Source: Streptacidiphilus jeojiense (lineage in GTDB: Bacteria; Actinomycetota; Actinomycetes; Streptomycetales; Streptomycetaceae). From it: a stretch of 64,000 nt of DNA. The notes under the pieces are model-generated. The model was not told the DNA's origin. It saw only the letters and a program-made list of their open reading frames with translations, and searched no databases. The stretch lies in contig NZ_JOEH01000019.1 in the NCBI RefSeq assembly GCF_000719095.1, positions 124,001-188,000 of the forward strand, read 5' to 3'. The position numbers were made by a program, and so were the translations under genes. Below, in pieces: positions 34,783 to 43,600 of the stretch; the stretch's first letter is position 1; every line of letters begins with the position of its first letter.

Positions 34783-35934
34783 TTGAACCACCCGCTGCGC
34801 ATCTGGCTGAACCGGACCTACGCCGAGAACGCTTTCTTCATCGGCCTGTTGAGAGAGAACCGCGACGACGTCGAGCTGGAGATCCATGCCAGCCACGTCG
34901 ACGCGGACTCGCCGGTGCTGAGGGCCGCCGACATCTCCTCACTGGAACCGGAACGGCTGTCACCCGCGGCGTACGTGGAGTTCGCCCTGGACTACTGCAC
35001 CCGGCACGGCATCCAGCTGTTCCTGCCCCGGCTGCACCAGCACGCCGTCGCGACCCGGCGCGAGGACTTCGCCGCCGTGGGCACCACCGTGCTGAGCCCG
35101 CCGAGCGAGGCCATCGAGCTGTTCGACGACAAGGCGACGGCGTACGGCAAGCTGGCGGCGGCCGGTCTGCCGGTGCCGCCCTGGTGGCGGGTGCACGACG
35201 CGGACGAGCTGATGGCGGCCGTGGAGGAGATAGAGGCCGACGGCGGAAAGCCCTGCCTCAAGCCGGTGAGCGGCGCCGGCGGCGAGGGCTTCCGGGTGCT
35301 GTCGCGCAACCCCTTCTCGCTGGACCGGCTCGCCGGCGCGCCCAGCTGGTACGTGCCGCTGGAGCTGGTGGTCAAGGCGCTGGACGACGCGCCGCAGGAA
35401 CGCCCGGTGGACTGGCTGGTGATGCCGCACCTGGCCGGCCCCGAGGTGTCGGTGGACTGCCTGGCCGACCGTGACGGCCGGCTGCGCAGCGCGGTCGGCC
35501 GCAGCAAGGAGGGCCGCCGGCGCGGGTTCACCCTGGACCCGGCCTACCTGGAACCCACCGAACTGCTGGTGGAGACCTTCGGGCTGGCCTATCTGACCAA
35601 TGTTCAGTTCCGGCACCACAACGGCGTCCCGATGCTGCTGGACATCAACACCCGGCCCTCCGGCGGCCTGCACCAGCTGTCCCGGTGCGGGGTGAACTTC
35701 CCCTGGGCGGCGATGCAGCTGGCGCTGGGCCAGGAGCCGACCAACATCTCCGTCGGCCCGTCATCACTGGGCGAGGACTACACCCTGATATCGACGCCCT
35801 ACCCGGCGCTGGCCCGGCAGCTGCCGATCCCGGCCCCGCGGCTCCCCTACGCCGAGGAGGCCACCGGTCAGGGACCGCGACCGGCCCAGGGCCCGGTCAC
35901 CCAGGTCACCGGGATCATCGCGGAATCGGTGTGA
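34783..35934 (+). CDS. ATP-grasp ligase-like protein of unknown substrate
   Basis: 383 residues from a TTG start with GGAG eight bases upstream; in-frame starts further upstream lack family-like sequence. The N-terminal domain reads NHPLRIWLNRTYAENAFFI and ends near residue 110. The ATP-grasp fold covers about 110-340: DDKATAYGKLAAAGLPVPPWW, ATP lysine in PCLKPVSG (K160), Gly-rich loop GAGGEGFR (164-171), and a metal site in LLDINTRPSGGLHQ. It resembles carbamoyl-phosphate-synthase-type ATP-grasp proteins, which join a carboxylate to an amine or thiol. The stop overlaps the next gene by 4 bp (GTGA), so the two proteins are made together. No pathway genes are adjacent. Confidence 0.75.
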   Translation: MNHPLRIWLNRTYAENAFFIGLLRENRDDVELEIHASHVDADSPVLRAADISSLEPERLSPAAYVEFALDYCTRHGIQLFLPRLHQHAVATRREDFAAVGTTVLSPPSEAIELFDDKATAYGKLAAAGLPVPPWWRVHDADELMAAVEEIEADGGKPCLKPVSGAGGEGFRVLSRNPFSLDRLAGAPSWYVPLELVVKALDDAPQERPVDWLVMPHLAGPEVSVDCLADRDGRLRSAVGRSKEGRRRGFTLDPAYLEPTELLVETFGLAYLTNVQFRHHNGVPMLLDINTRPSGGLHQLSRCGVNFPWAAMQLALGQEPTNISVGPSSLGEDYTLISTPYPALARQLPIPAPRLPYAEEATGQGPRPAQGPVTQVTGIIAESV

Positions 35935-36962
35935 GCAGCCCCACCCAACGCCGGCTGACACCGGAGCGGGCGGCGGACCTGGTGCGGCGCTCGCTCGGTC
36001 CGGACCGCCGGGTGACCGGGGCGTCCCCGCTGAGCGGCGGCGGCTTCGCCGCGGTCTGGCGGGTCGACCTGGACGACGGCAGCGCCGTGGTGCTCAAGAC
36101 CGCACCTCCGGCCGGTGCGGTGCTGCTCCGCTACGAACAGGGGCTGCTGGCCGCGGAGGCGGAGTACTTCCGGCTGGTGCGGCACCAACTGGCCGGTGCC
36201 CCGGTCCCGGAGGTGCTGCACCTGGGCACCGACCGGGACCACTGCGACGGCGACTGGCTGGTGATGTCGCTGCTGCCGGGCACACCGCTCAGCGTGCTCC
36301 GCGACGGACCGGTCGCCGACGGCGCCGTCCGCTACGAACTGGGCCGGGTCCTGGCCCGGTTGCACACCCTGGACGGCCCCTTCTTCGGCTACCCCGGCGA
36401 GGGCCGCCGCTCCGCACCGACCTGGCGGGCCGCGTTCCTCGGGATCATCGACGACCTGCTCGACGATGCGGACCGGCTGGGCTCCGAACTCCCGGTGCCG
36501 GCGGCCGGGATCCGACGGACCATCAGCGCGGCCTCCGGCGTCCTGGACGAGGTGAAGCGGCCCACCCCGGTCCACTTCGACCTGTGGGACGGCAATGTCC
36601 TCGCCGAACCACGCCTGGACGGCACCGGCCTGCGGCTGTCCGGACTGGTGGACGGGGAGCGCTGGCTCTACGGCGACCCGCTGGTGGACTTCGTCTCACC
36701 GGTGCTCTTCGGCGCCATCGAGGAGGAGGACGGCCACCCGCTGCTGCGCGGCTACGCCTCGGTCGCCTCGGTCGCCGCGGAGCAGGGCGACTGGACCTGG
36801 GAGCCGGGGGCCGTGGCCCGGGTCCGGCTCTACCGGGCCTGGCTCTACCTGGTGATGAACGTGGAGATACCGACCCGGGGGCCGATGGCGTCCGAACACC
36901 GCACCGGCCTGGCCGGGCTACTGAAGAAGGCGCTGGACGCGGTCGCCGAATCCTCGGGCTGA
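35931..36962 (+). CDS. Aminoglycoside-phosphotransferase-family kinase-like protein
   Basis: 343 residues. Kinase-like fold: Gly-rich loop LSGGGFA (34-40), lysine K56 in VVLKTAPP, catalytic loop HFDLWDGN (215-222) with the Asp and Asn of the HxDxxxxN motif, and a metal Asp in LVDGERWLYGDPLVDF (241 or 249). It should phosphorylate a small hydroxylated or amino substrate rather than protein. The GTG start overlaps the stop of the ATP-grasp gene. Resistance to an aminoglycoside or macrolide is possible for this superfamily, but the coupling to an ATP-grasp ligase points to a two-step modification of a metabolite. Confidence 0.78.
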   Translation: MSSPTQRRLTPERAADLVRRSLGPDRRVTGASPLSGGGFAAVWRVDLDDGSAVVLKTAPPAGAVLLRYEQGLLAAEAEYFRLVRHQLAGAPVPEVLHLGTDRDHCDGDWLVMSLLPGTPLSVLRDGPVADGAVRYELGRVLARLHTLDGPFFGYPGEGRRSAPTWRAAFLGIIDDLLDDADRLGSELPVPAAGIRRTISAASGVLDEVKRPTPVHFDLWDGNVLAEPRLDGTGLRLSGLVDGERWLYGDPLVDFVSPVLFGAIEEEDGHPLLRGYASVASVAAEQGDWTWEPGAVARVRLYRAWLYLVMNVEIPTRGPMASEHRTGLAGLLKKALDAVAESSG

Positions 36963-37002
36963 CACCGCGTCCAACGGCACGTTCTCCGGCGTTGCGGCGC
37001 CG

Positions 37003-37641
37003 TCAGTGCCCTCGGGCGATCCACTCCCCCAGCGACGGGGCCTCGGCGCCGATGGTGGTGCTGTCGCCGTGGCCGGTGCGGACCACCGTCTGCGGCGGCA
37101 GCGTCAGCAGCCGGTCCCGGATCGAGTCGATGATGGTCGGGAAGTGCGAGTAGGAGCGTCCGGTGGCACCCGGGCCGCCGTGGAACAGGGTGTCCCCGGA
37201 GAACAGCGTGCCCAGCTCCTCGCCGTACAGGCAGACCGCGCCGGGACTGTGGCCGGGGGTGTGCAGCACGGTGAGGGCGGTGCCGGCCACCTCGATCCGC
37301 TGTCCGTCCGTCAGGGTGCCGTCCGGAGCGCGGTCCGGATGCGTCTGCTTCCACAGCGGGAGGTCGTCCGGGTGCAGCAGGATCGGCGCACCGGTGCGCG
37401 CCGCCAGGGCCGGAGCGGCGTCGACGTGGTCGTTGTGGGCATGGCTGCAGACGATCGCCAGCAGCCGCCGCTGCCCCAGCGCCGCGGCGATGGCCTCGGC
37501 GTCGTGCGCCGCGTCGATCACCACCGCCTCGCTGTCGTCGCCGACGATCCAGACGTTGTTGTCGACCTCCCAACTGCCGCCGTCGAGGTCGAAGGTGCCG
37601 GAGGTGACCAGGTGCTCGATCCTGGCGGTGCGGCCGGCCAT
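37003..37641 (-). CDS. MBL-fold hydrolase beside mscR
   Basis: 212 residues. Metallo-beta-lactamase fold of the glyoxalase II type, with the zinc motif HAHNDH (67-72), a second-metal His in LHTPGHSPGAVCLY, the bridging Asp in LFSGDTLFHGG and a final His in RTGHGDST. Its ATG shares one base with the mscR stop (TGATG), so they are translationally coupled. In actinobacteria this pair is thought to process the mycothiol adduct of formaldehyde, the MBL protein cleaving the formyl thioester to release mycothiol and formate. That step is inferred from context. Confidence 0.85.
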   Translation of the reverse strand: MAGRTARIEHLVTSGTFDLDGGSWEVDNNVWIVGDDSEAVVIDAAHDAEAIAAALGQRRLLAIVCSHAHNDHVDAAPALAARTGAPILLHPDDLPLWKQTHPDRAPDGTLTDGQRIEVAGTALTVLHTPGHSPGAVCLYGEELGTLFSGDTLFHGGPGATGRSYSHFPTIIDSIRDRLLTLPPQTVVRTGHGDSTTIGAEAPSLGEWIARGH

Positions 37642-38726
37642 CAGAAGACCACCACCGAGCGCAGCACCTCGCCCTTCTGCATCCGGGCGAACGCCTCCTC
37701 CACGCCGTCCAGCGGGATCGTCTCGGAGACGAAGGCGTCCAGGTCCAGCCGTCCCTGCAGATAGAGGTCGATCAGCATCGGGAAGTCCCGGCTGGGCAGG
37801 CAGTCGCCGTACCAGGAGGACTTCAGCGAGCCGCCGCGGCCGAAGACGTCCAGCAGCGGCAGCTCCAGCGTCATCTCCGGGGTGGGCACCCCGACCAGGA
37901 CCACCGTGCCGGCCAGGTCCCGGGCGTAGAAGGCCTGCTTGTAGGTCTCCGGACGGCCGACCGCCTCGATGACCACATCGGCGCCGTTGCCGCCGGTCAG
38001 CTCGCGGACCGCCTCCACCGGGTCCGTGCTGCGGGAGTTGACGGAGTGGGTGGCGCCCAGCCGCAGCGCCGTGGCCAGCTTGTTGTCGTCGATGTCCACC
38101 GCGATGATCCGCGCCGCCCCCGCCAGCCGGGCGCCCATCACCGCCGCGTTGCCGACCCCGCCGCAGCCGATGACCGCGACGGTGTCCCCGCGCGACACGT
38201 TCCCGGTGTTCATCGCCGCGCCCAGACCTGCCATCACCCCGCAGCCCAGCAGCCCGGCCGCGGCCGGCGAGGCGGCCGGATCCACCTTGGTGCACTGGCC
38301 GGCCGCGACCAGGGTCTTCTCCACGAAGGCCCCGATCCCCAGGGCCGGGGACAGCTCCGTGCCGTCCTCCAGCGTCATCTTCTGCCCGGCGTTGTGCGTG
38401 TTGAAGCAGTACTGCGGCCGCCCGCGCCGACAGGCACGGCACTGGCCGCAGACCGCACGCCAGTTGAGGATCACGAAATCCCCGGGCGCCACCTCGGTGA
38501 CGCCCGCGCCCACGGTCTCCACGATCCCGGCGGCCTCATGCCCCAGCAGGAACGGGAAGTCGTCGTTGATGCCCCCCTCGCGGTAGTGCAGATCGGTGTG
38601 GCACACACCGCAGGCCTGCACCCGCACCACGGCCTCGCCCGGCCCTGGGTCGGGCACGACCACGGTCTCGATCCGGACCGGTGCGCCCTTGCCCGGGGCG
38701 ATCACTCCGCGTACACGCTGGGGCAT
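37641..38726 (-). CDS. mscR: S-(hydroxymethyl)mycothiol dehydrogenase
   Basis: 361 residues, zinc-dependent class III-like alcohol dehydrogenase. Oxidises the spontaneous adduct of formaldehyde and mycothiol with NAD+. Catalytic zinc ligands are C42 in [15 protein letters not shown] and H63 in GHEAAG. The structural-zinc cysteines are in [15 protein letters not shown] (93-107), and the NAD site is [14 protein letters not shown]. The stretches PALGIGAF and [16 protein letters not shown] closely match mycothiol-dependent enzymes as I recall them. The ATG has GAGGGAG eight bases upstream. Coupled to the MBL hydrolase downstream. Confidence 0.92.
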   Translation of the reverse strand: MPQRVRGVIAPGKGAPVRIETVVVPDPGPGEAVVRVQACGVCHTDLHYREGGINDDFPFLLGHEAAGIVETVGAGVTEVAPGDFVILNWRAVCGQCRACRRGRPQYCFNTHNAGQKMTLEDGTELSPALGIGAFVEKTLVAAGQCTKVDPAASPAAAGLLGCGVMAGLGAAMNTGNVSRGDTVAVIGCGGVGNAAVMGARLAGAARIIAVDIDDNKLATALRLGATHSVNSRSTDPVEAVRELTGGNGADVVIEAVGRPETYKQAFYARDLAGTVVLVGVPTPEMTLELPLLDVFGRGGSLKSSWYGDCLPSRDFPMLIDLYLQGRLDLDAFVSETIPLDGVEEAFARMQKGEVLRSVVVF

Positions 38727-38763
38727 GGTGCTGACTCCCTCTGTCGTCTTCGGCAGTACCGCT

Positions 38764-38823
38764 GCAGGGTGCGGCCGGAAGAACCCGCCAGGATGGGTCC
38801 TCCCGGCCGCACCCCCACCCTGC
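38764..38823 (-). promoter_or_regulatory. Large hairpin in the mscR leader region
   Basis: GTGCGGCCGG (38769-38778) pairs perfectly with CCGGCCGCAC (38803-38812). Outer GCAGGG (38764-38769) and CCCTGC (38818-38823) can extend it around a C-rich bulge, and ACCC/GGGT lies inside the loop. It starts 38 bp upstream of the mscR ATG. It could be a leader regulatory structure. Confidence 0.4.
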
Positions 38824-38860
38824 CCGATACACCTGTCAACGCACCATCGCTGCGGCTCGT

Positions 38861-38866
38861 TACAAT
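38861..38866 (+). promoter_or_regulatory. Possible -10 element for the M48 peptidase gene
   Basis: TACAAT, close to the consensus TATAAT, lies 49 bp upstream of the GTG start. No clear -35 element is visible. Confidence 0.3.
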
Positions 38867-38914
38867 GCCCCGCGCCGTTGCTGGTGACGGCGCCCGACCG
38901 AAAGGGGCCGCAGC

Positions 38915-40438
38915 GTGCGCGCATCGCTACCCGCCGTCAGGGCACTCGCGCTGCTCCTCTGCTTCTACCTGATCACCGTCGGTGCACTGGCCGCGATCGT
39001 GGGCCTGGACATCGGACTGACCGCCGCGTCGAACCACCAGGGCGGCCTGGCTCTGGTGGAGACCTGGGGAGTCAGCCTGGTACTGGCGTATCCGCTGGTC
39101 CGCGGCCTGCTCGTGGGACTCTCCGGCAGTCGCACGCGCCGGTCCGGAGTACGGGTCCGACCCGGGGACCAGCCACGGCTCTGGCAGCGGGTCGAACGGA
39201 CGGCGCAGGCGATGGGCGTCCGACCGCCCGCCGAGATCTGGCTGGTCGACCACCCCCAGGCCGCGGTGTCACAGGACTCCCGGCTGCTGGGCCTCGTCCC
39301 GGGACGGCGGCGGATGGTCCTCGGGCTGCCCCTGCTGCACGGTCTGACCGCCTCCGAACTCGACGCGGTGGTCGCCCACGAGCTGGGCCACTTCGCCCAC
39401 GGCGACACCCGGCTGAGCGCGCTGACCACCCGAAACCGCGCGGGCCTGCAGCAGGTCCTCAGCCGATACAGCAGCGAGGACGGCGGCCCGGGCCAGTGGC
39501 TCAACGGGGTCTTCGCCGGCTACGCCCGCTTCTGCCTGCGCAGCAGCCAGGCCACCGCCCGCCGACAGGAACTCGCCGCCGACACCGCGGCCGCACGGTT
39601 CGCGGGCCCGGACGCCCTGATCGGCACGCTGCGGGCGACGGTGACCATGACCCGGGCGCACCACGGCTACCTGAGCGGATTCCGGGACATCGGCAGGGAG
39701 CTGGGACTGGCTCCGCAGGCGGACCAGGTCTACCCGGGTTTCCAGGCCTTTCTGCAGAGCGGCTCCTGGCGGCAGGAGCAGGACCGGCTGACGGACGATC
39801 CGCCCGGGGCACGGCAGTCGCCCTACGACTCCCACCCGCCCATGGCCGAACGCATCGAGCGGCTGCGGCAGCTGCCCGCGCGCGATGCGTGCGCTGCGGA
39901 CCCCACCCCCGCCCACACCCTGCTGGACCGCCCCACCGAGACCTGCGCCATGGTCGTCGCCTCCCGCCCCGGCGCGGCCGACCAGCGCGAGGTCGACTGG
40001 GACACCCTGGCGGCCGCCGCCGGCCGCGCCGAGCTGGACCGGGAGACCGCGGGCCTCCGCGACGCCGCCAGAGCCATCCTGCGACGCCGACCGGACCAGC
40101 TGCCGGCGCTCCTCGACGCCGTCGACGAGGGGCGCTGGAAGGAGATCGCCGACTGGATGCCCCGCGAGGGCATGTCCCGCACCGTCAGCTCCGACGCCGG
40201 CCGCTCGATGACCGAGTCCGCCGCAGCCGACGCCCTCTACTCCTGGGCCCTGACCACCCTGGTCGACCAGGGCCGGGGCCGCTGGCTGCTCAACTGGGAC
40301 CAGGGCCACCACCTCGACCTCGACCCCGGCCTGGACGCAACCCTCGGCCCCGCCCTGGACACCGCCCTCGATCCCGGAGCCCGGGACACCACACCCCTCC
40401 GCCGGCTCCTCCGTCTCGACCAGCAGGTCAGCCCTTGA
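38915..40438 (+). CDS. M48-family membrane metalloprotease
   Basis: 507 residues. Two N-terminal membrane helices (about 8-34 and 46-70) are followed by the zinc motif HELGH (155-159) and the downstream ligand E219 in [12 protein letters not shown], as in HtpX/Ste24-type proteases. A second low hydrophobic patch lies between. The C-terminal 200 residues are an extension without a recognised domain, rich in Asp and Leu near the end. The GTG start has GAAAGGGG upstream. It probably degrades membrane or secreted proteins. Its end overlaps the convergent rtcB gene by 11 bp. Confidence 0.85.
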   Translation: MRASLPAVRALALLLCFYLITVGALAAIVGLDIGLTAASNHQGGLALVETWGVSLVLAYPLVRGLLVGLSGSRTRRSGVRVRPGDQPRLWQRVERTAQAMGVRPPAEIWLVDHPQAAVSQDSRLLGLVPGRRRMVLGLPLLHGLTASELDAVVAHELGHFAHGDTRLSALTTRNRAGLQQVLSRYSSEDGGPGQWLNGVFAGYARFCLRSSQATARRQELAADTAAARFAGPDALIGTLRATVTMTRAHHGYLSGFRDIGRELGLAPQADQVYPGFQAFLQSGSWRQEQDRLTDDPPGARQSPYDSHPPMAERIERLRQLPARDACAADPTPAHTLLDRPTETCAMVVASRPGAADQREVDWDTLAAAAGRAELDRETAGLRDAARAILRRRPDQLPALLDAVDEGRWKEIADWMPREGMSRTVSSDAGRSMTESAAADALYSWALTTLVDQGRGRWLLNWDQGHHLDLDPGLDATLGPALDTALDPGARDTTPLRRLLRLDQQVSP

Positions 40439-41621
40439 CGCAGACGACCTGCTTGAGCTGGGCGACGACCTCGACCAGGTCGGTCTGCTGGGCCATCACC
40501 TTCTCGATCGGCTTGTACGCGCCCGGGATCTCGTCCACGACGCCGGAGTCCTTGCGGCACTCCACGCCCCGGGTCTGCTCCTCCAGGTCCCGCACGCCGA
40601 ACTTCCGCTTGGCCGCCGACCGGCTCATCTTCCGGCCTGCGCCGTGCGAGGCCGAGTTGAAGGCGCTGTCGTTGCCCAGGCCCTTGACGATGTAGGACCC
40701 CGTTCCCATCGAGCCCGGGATGATGCCGAAGTCCCCCGAGCCGGCCCGGATCGCTCCCTTACGGGTGACCAGCAGGTCCTGGCCGTCGTACCGCTCCTCG
40801 CTGACGTAGTTGTGGTGGCAGCTGATCACCTGGTCGAAGGCGACCTTCGCCTTGGGGAACTCCTTGCGGACGACGTCCTGGAACAGCGCCATCATCACCG
40901 CACGGTTGTGCTTGGCGTACTCCTGTGCCCAGAACAGGTCCTCGCGGTAGGCCCGCATCTGCGGTGTGTCCGCGATGAAGACCGCGAGGTCGCGGTCGAC
41001 CAGGCCCTGGTTGTGGGGCAGGCCGTGGGCGATGCCCATGTGGTGCTCCGCCAGTTCCTTGCCGATGTTGCGCGAGCCGGAGTGCAGCATCAGCCAGACC
41101 GCGCCGGACTTGTCCGTGCAGACCTCGATGAAGTGGTTGCCCGACCCGAGCGTGCCCATCTGCTGCATCGCCCGCTCTCGACGCCACTTGACCGCGTCCG
41201 CGACGCCGTCGAAGCGGGTCCAGAAGTCGTCCCAGCCGCTGGTCGGGAAGGCGTGCAGCTTGCGCGGGTCGACCGGGTCGGAGTGCAGGCCGCGGCCGAC
41301 CGGGATGGTCCGCTCGATGGCCGAGCGCAGCCGGCCGAGGTTGTCGGGCAGGTCGCGGGCGGTGAGCGAGGTCTTGACCGCGCTCATCCCGCAGCCGATG
41401 TCGACGCCGACCGCGGCCGGGCAGACCGCGCCCTTCATGGCGATGACGGAGCCCACGGTGGCGCCCTTGCCGAGGTGCACGTCCGGCATCACGGCGAGGC
41501 CGGCGATCCAGGGCAGCGAGGAGATGTTCCGCAGCTGCTGCATGGCCTGGCCCTCGACGGTGGCCGGGTCCGTCCACATCCGGATCGGGACCCGGACGCC
41601 CGGTACTTCGGTGTACGACAT
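40428..41621 (-). CDS. rtcB: RNA-splicing ligase RtcB
   Basis: 397 residues. Joins RNA 3'-phosphate or 2',3'-cyclic phosphate ends to 5'-OH ends, using GTP and Mn2+. Metal and GMP residues are visible: VDIGCGM with D74 and C77, LGSGNHF with H163, MLHSGSRNIG, CHHNYV, and the guanylylated histidine H326 in SASHGAGRKMSR. The length is shorter than the roughly 480-residue archaeal form but normal for bacteria. The ATG has GGAGGT nine bases upstream. No RtcA, archease or RtcR gene is nearby, so the gene stands alone. A short upstream frame with a strong ribosome site is described separately. Confidence 0.93.
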   Translation of the reverse strand: MSYTEVPGVRVPIRMWTDPATVEGQAMQQLRNISSLPWIAGLAVMPDVHLGKGATVGSVIAMKGAVCPAAVGVDIGCGMSAVKTSLTARDLPDNLGRLRSAIERTIPVGRGLHSDPVDPRKLHAFPTSGWDDFWTRFDGVADAVKWRRERAMQQMGTLGSGNHFIEVCTDKSGAVWLMLHSGSRNIGKELAEHHMGIAHGLPHNQGLVDRDLAVFIADTPQMRAYREDLFWAQEYAKHNRAVMMALFQDVVRKEFPKAKVAFDQVISCHHNYVSEERYDGQDLLVTRKGAIRAGSGDFGIIPGSMGTGSYIVKGLGNDSAFNSASHGAGRKMSRSAAKRKFGVRDLEEQTRGVECRKDSGVVDEIPGAYKPIEKVMAQQTDLVEVVAQLKQVVCVKG

Positions 41622-41700
41622 GCTTGATCGACCTCCGCGGTCGGGGAGAGTTGAGACTACGTCAGAAGTGCGTCCGGACACGGACGCAGAGATGTACCGG

Positions 41701-41784
41701 CTAGCGCCTGGTACAGGCAGTGGAGGGGCGTCGCCCGGGGGAGGAGCAGGCGCTGAAACGCCCGCGGATCGACTCGACCCACAT
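41701..41784 (-). CDS. Candidate 27-residue leader peptide upstream of rtcB
   Basis: ATG at 41784 to TAG at 41701, encoding MWVESIRGRFSACSSPG... with ten more residues. The start is preceded by GGGGAGGAGG, one of the strongest ribosome sites in the window, ending about nine bases from the ATG. The frame ends 79 bp upstream of the rtcB ATG on the same strand. The peptide is basic, with two cysteines and several arginines. Such a strong site on so short a frame suggests a leader or uORF, but without homologues this is tentative. Confidence 0.35.
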   Translation of the reverse strand: MWVESIRGRFSACSSPGRRPSTACTRR

Positions 41785-41894
41785 GGTGACCGCCTCCTCC
41801 CCACTGCCCACGGACCGGCGGTGGTGCCGGTCGCATGCACCATCTAGCCATGGCCGACCGCGGCGGCGCAAAGGGATATCGGGGCAGGCGGGAA

Positions 41895-41938
41895 CGCAGC
41901 GGCCCCCGCCTCGAAGGAACGAGGCGGGGGCCGCTGCG
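41895..41938 (-). terminator. Strong intrinsic terminator after the DHA2 efflux gene
   Basis: A 19-bp perfect stem (CGCAGCGGCCCCCGCCTCG with its complement) with a 6-base loop, 18 bp after the efflux gene stop. Confidence 0.85.
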
Positions 41939-41955
41939 TGGTTACTGAGTGTGCG

Positions 41956-43482
41956 TCAGTGCGCGATCACCGGGATGGAGGCCTCGCCGATCTCCTCGCC
42001 CGCGCCACCGGCCGGCGGGGCGACGGCGTCGCGCCCGGCGGTCACCAGGGTGGCGACGATGGCGGCCGAGACGAGCAGGATGCCGACGGCGAACCAGATC
42101 GCCATCACGTAGCCGTGCACCTGCGCCTGGGCGATCAGCCCCGGGGTGGTCGCGTGGTGCGACTTCCCCCAGCTGGTGGTGGCGTTGACGGCGATGGTGC
42201 TCAGCAGCGCCGTACCGATGGAGCCGCCGATCTGCTGCGAGGTGTTGATCATCGCCGAGGCGACGCCGGCGTCGCGCGGGGCGATCCGGTAGGTGGCCAG
42301 GCTCATGGCGGGCATGAACGCGGTACCCATGCCCAGACCCAGCAGCAGGAAGCCGGGGAGCAGCGTCCCGGCGTAGGAGCTGTTGACCGAGAGCTGGGTG
42401 AGGATCAGCATGCCGATGGCCGCGACCACGAAGCCGGGGCCCATCAGCAGCCGGGCCGGGACCCGGTTCATCAGGCGGGCGCCGATCTGGGTCGACCCGA
42501 TGATCATGCCCGCGATCATCGGCAGGAACGCCACGCCGGTCATGACCGGCGAGTAGTTCTTGACCAGCTGCAGGTAGTACGTGAGGAAGAGGAACAGGCC
42601 GAACATGCCGATCACGGCCAGGCCCAGCGAGAGGTAGACGCCACCGCGGTTGCGGTCGGTGATGACCCGGAGCGGCAGCAGCGGTGCCTTGACCTTGCCC
42701 TCGACCACGACGAAGGCGGCGAGCAGCACGGCGGAGGCGATGAACATGCCGATGGTGATCGGGGCGCCCCAGCCGTCGCCGGGGGTGGAGGCCTTGGTGA
42801 AGCCGTACACCAGGGCGACCAGACCGGTGGTGGCGAGCAGCACGCCGGGGATGTCGAGGCGGTCGCGGTTGCGGCCCTCCTCGCGCTCGTGGATGTACAG
42901 GGCCGCGCCGACTGCCGCGACGATCGCGAAGGCGATGTTCACGAACAGGGCCCAGCGCCAGTTGACGTACTGGGTGAGCACACCGCCGAGGATCAGACCG
43001 ACGGCGCCACCGGCGCCGGCGATGGCACCGAAGATGCCGAACGCCTGTGCGCGCTCCTTGGCCTCGGTGAAGGTGACCGCCAGCAGCGACAGGGCCGCGG
43101 GGGCCAGCAGTGCGCCGAAGACGCCCTGCAGGGCGCGGGCGCCGAGCAGCATGCCCTCGTTGACGGCGGCGCCGCCCAGGGCCGAGGCGGCGGCGAAGCC
43201 GATCAGGCCGAGGATGAAGGCGCGCTTGCGGCCCCAGAGGTCCGAGATGCGTCCGCCGAAGAGCAGCAGGCCACCGAAGGCGAGACTGTAGGCGGTGATC
43301 ACCCACTGGCGGTTGGCGTCCGAGATGTGCAGGGACGCCTGGGCGTGCGGCAGGGCGATGTTCACGACGGTGGCGTCGAGCACCACCATCAGCTGGGCGA
43401 TGGCTATGAAGGCGAGCGCCTTCCAGCGCTGTGGATCGGGTTCGAGCGCGACGGGCTGAGCCGTCTGATCTGTCTTGGACAT
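41956..43482 (-). CDS. DHA2-type MFS drug efflux transporter (14 helices)
   Basis: 508 residues with about 14 hydrophobic segments. Signature motifs of the DHA2 family: LDATVVNIALP in helix 1 (motif D1), GRISDLWGRKR in the loop between helices 2 and 3 (motif A), and GAIAGAGGAVGLILGGVLTQ in helix 5 (motif C, typical of drug/H+ antiporters). The ATG at 43482 has GGGAAAAGTC directly upstream; an ATG four codons earlier has no ribosome site. It is the second gene after tetR on the minus strand and is presumably derepressed by the pump's own substrate. The drug specificity is unknown. Confidence 0.88.
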   Translation of the reverse strand: MSKTDQTAQPVALEPDPQRWKALAFIAIAQLMVVLDATVVNIALPHAQASLHISDANRQWVITAYSLAFGGLLLFGGRISDLWGRKRAFILGLIGFAAASALGGAAVNEGMLLGARALQGVFGALLAPAALSLLAVTFTEAKERAQAFGIFGAIAGAGGAVGLILGGVLTQYVNWRWALFVNIAFAIVAAVGAALYIHEREEGRNRDRLDIPGVLLATTGLVALVYGFTKASTPGDGWGAPITIGMFIASAVLLAAFVVVEGKVKAPLLPLRVITDRNRGGVYLSLGLAVIGMFGLFLFLTYYLQLVKNYSPVMTGVAFLPMIAGMIIGSTQIGARLMNRVPARLLMGPGFVVAAIGMLILTQLSVNSSYAGTLLPGFLLLGLGMGTAFMPAMSLATYRIAPRDAGVASAMINTSQQIGGSIGTALLSTIAVNATTSWGKSHHATTPGLIAQAQVHGYVMAIWFAVGILLVSAAIVATLVTAGRDAVAPPAGGAGEEIGEASIPVIAH

Positions 43483-43600
43483 GACTTTTCCCATGGCTGT
43501 GTAGGCATGTGTGAACTAGGGCCGGCACGCGGTGGTCGCGTGCCCGAGATCCGCCGCCGAGGTGCCGGCGGTTGTTGGTGCGATTCGGCTCAGCGAGTGG

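Larger units (their letters stand above)
41622..41955. other. Region between rtcB and the efflux gene
   Basis: About 330 bp. It holds the rtcB leader with a candidate 27-codon frame (41701-41784, minus) and the strong terminator of the upstream efflux gene (41895-41938). No other gene is credible here. Confidence 0.6.

Noticed and set aside
37003..38442. Fusion of the MBL hydrolase with an upstream Gly/Arg-rich protein
   Set aside because: The upstream part is the mscR gene read in another frame; the TGATG junction gives the true start.
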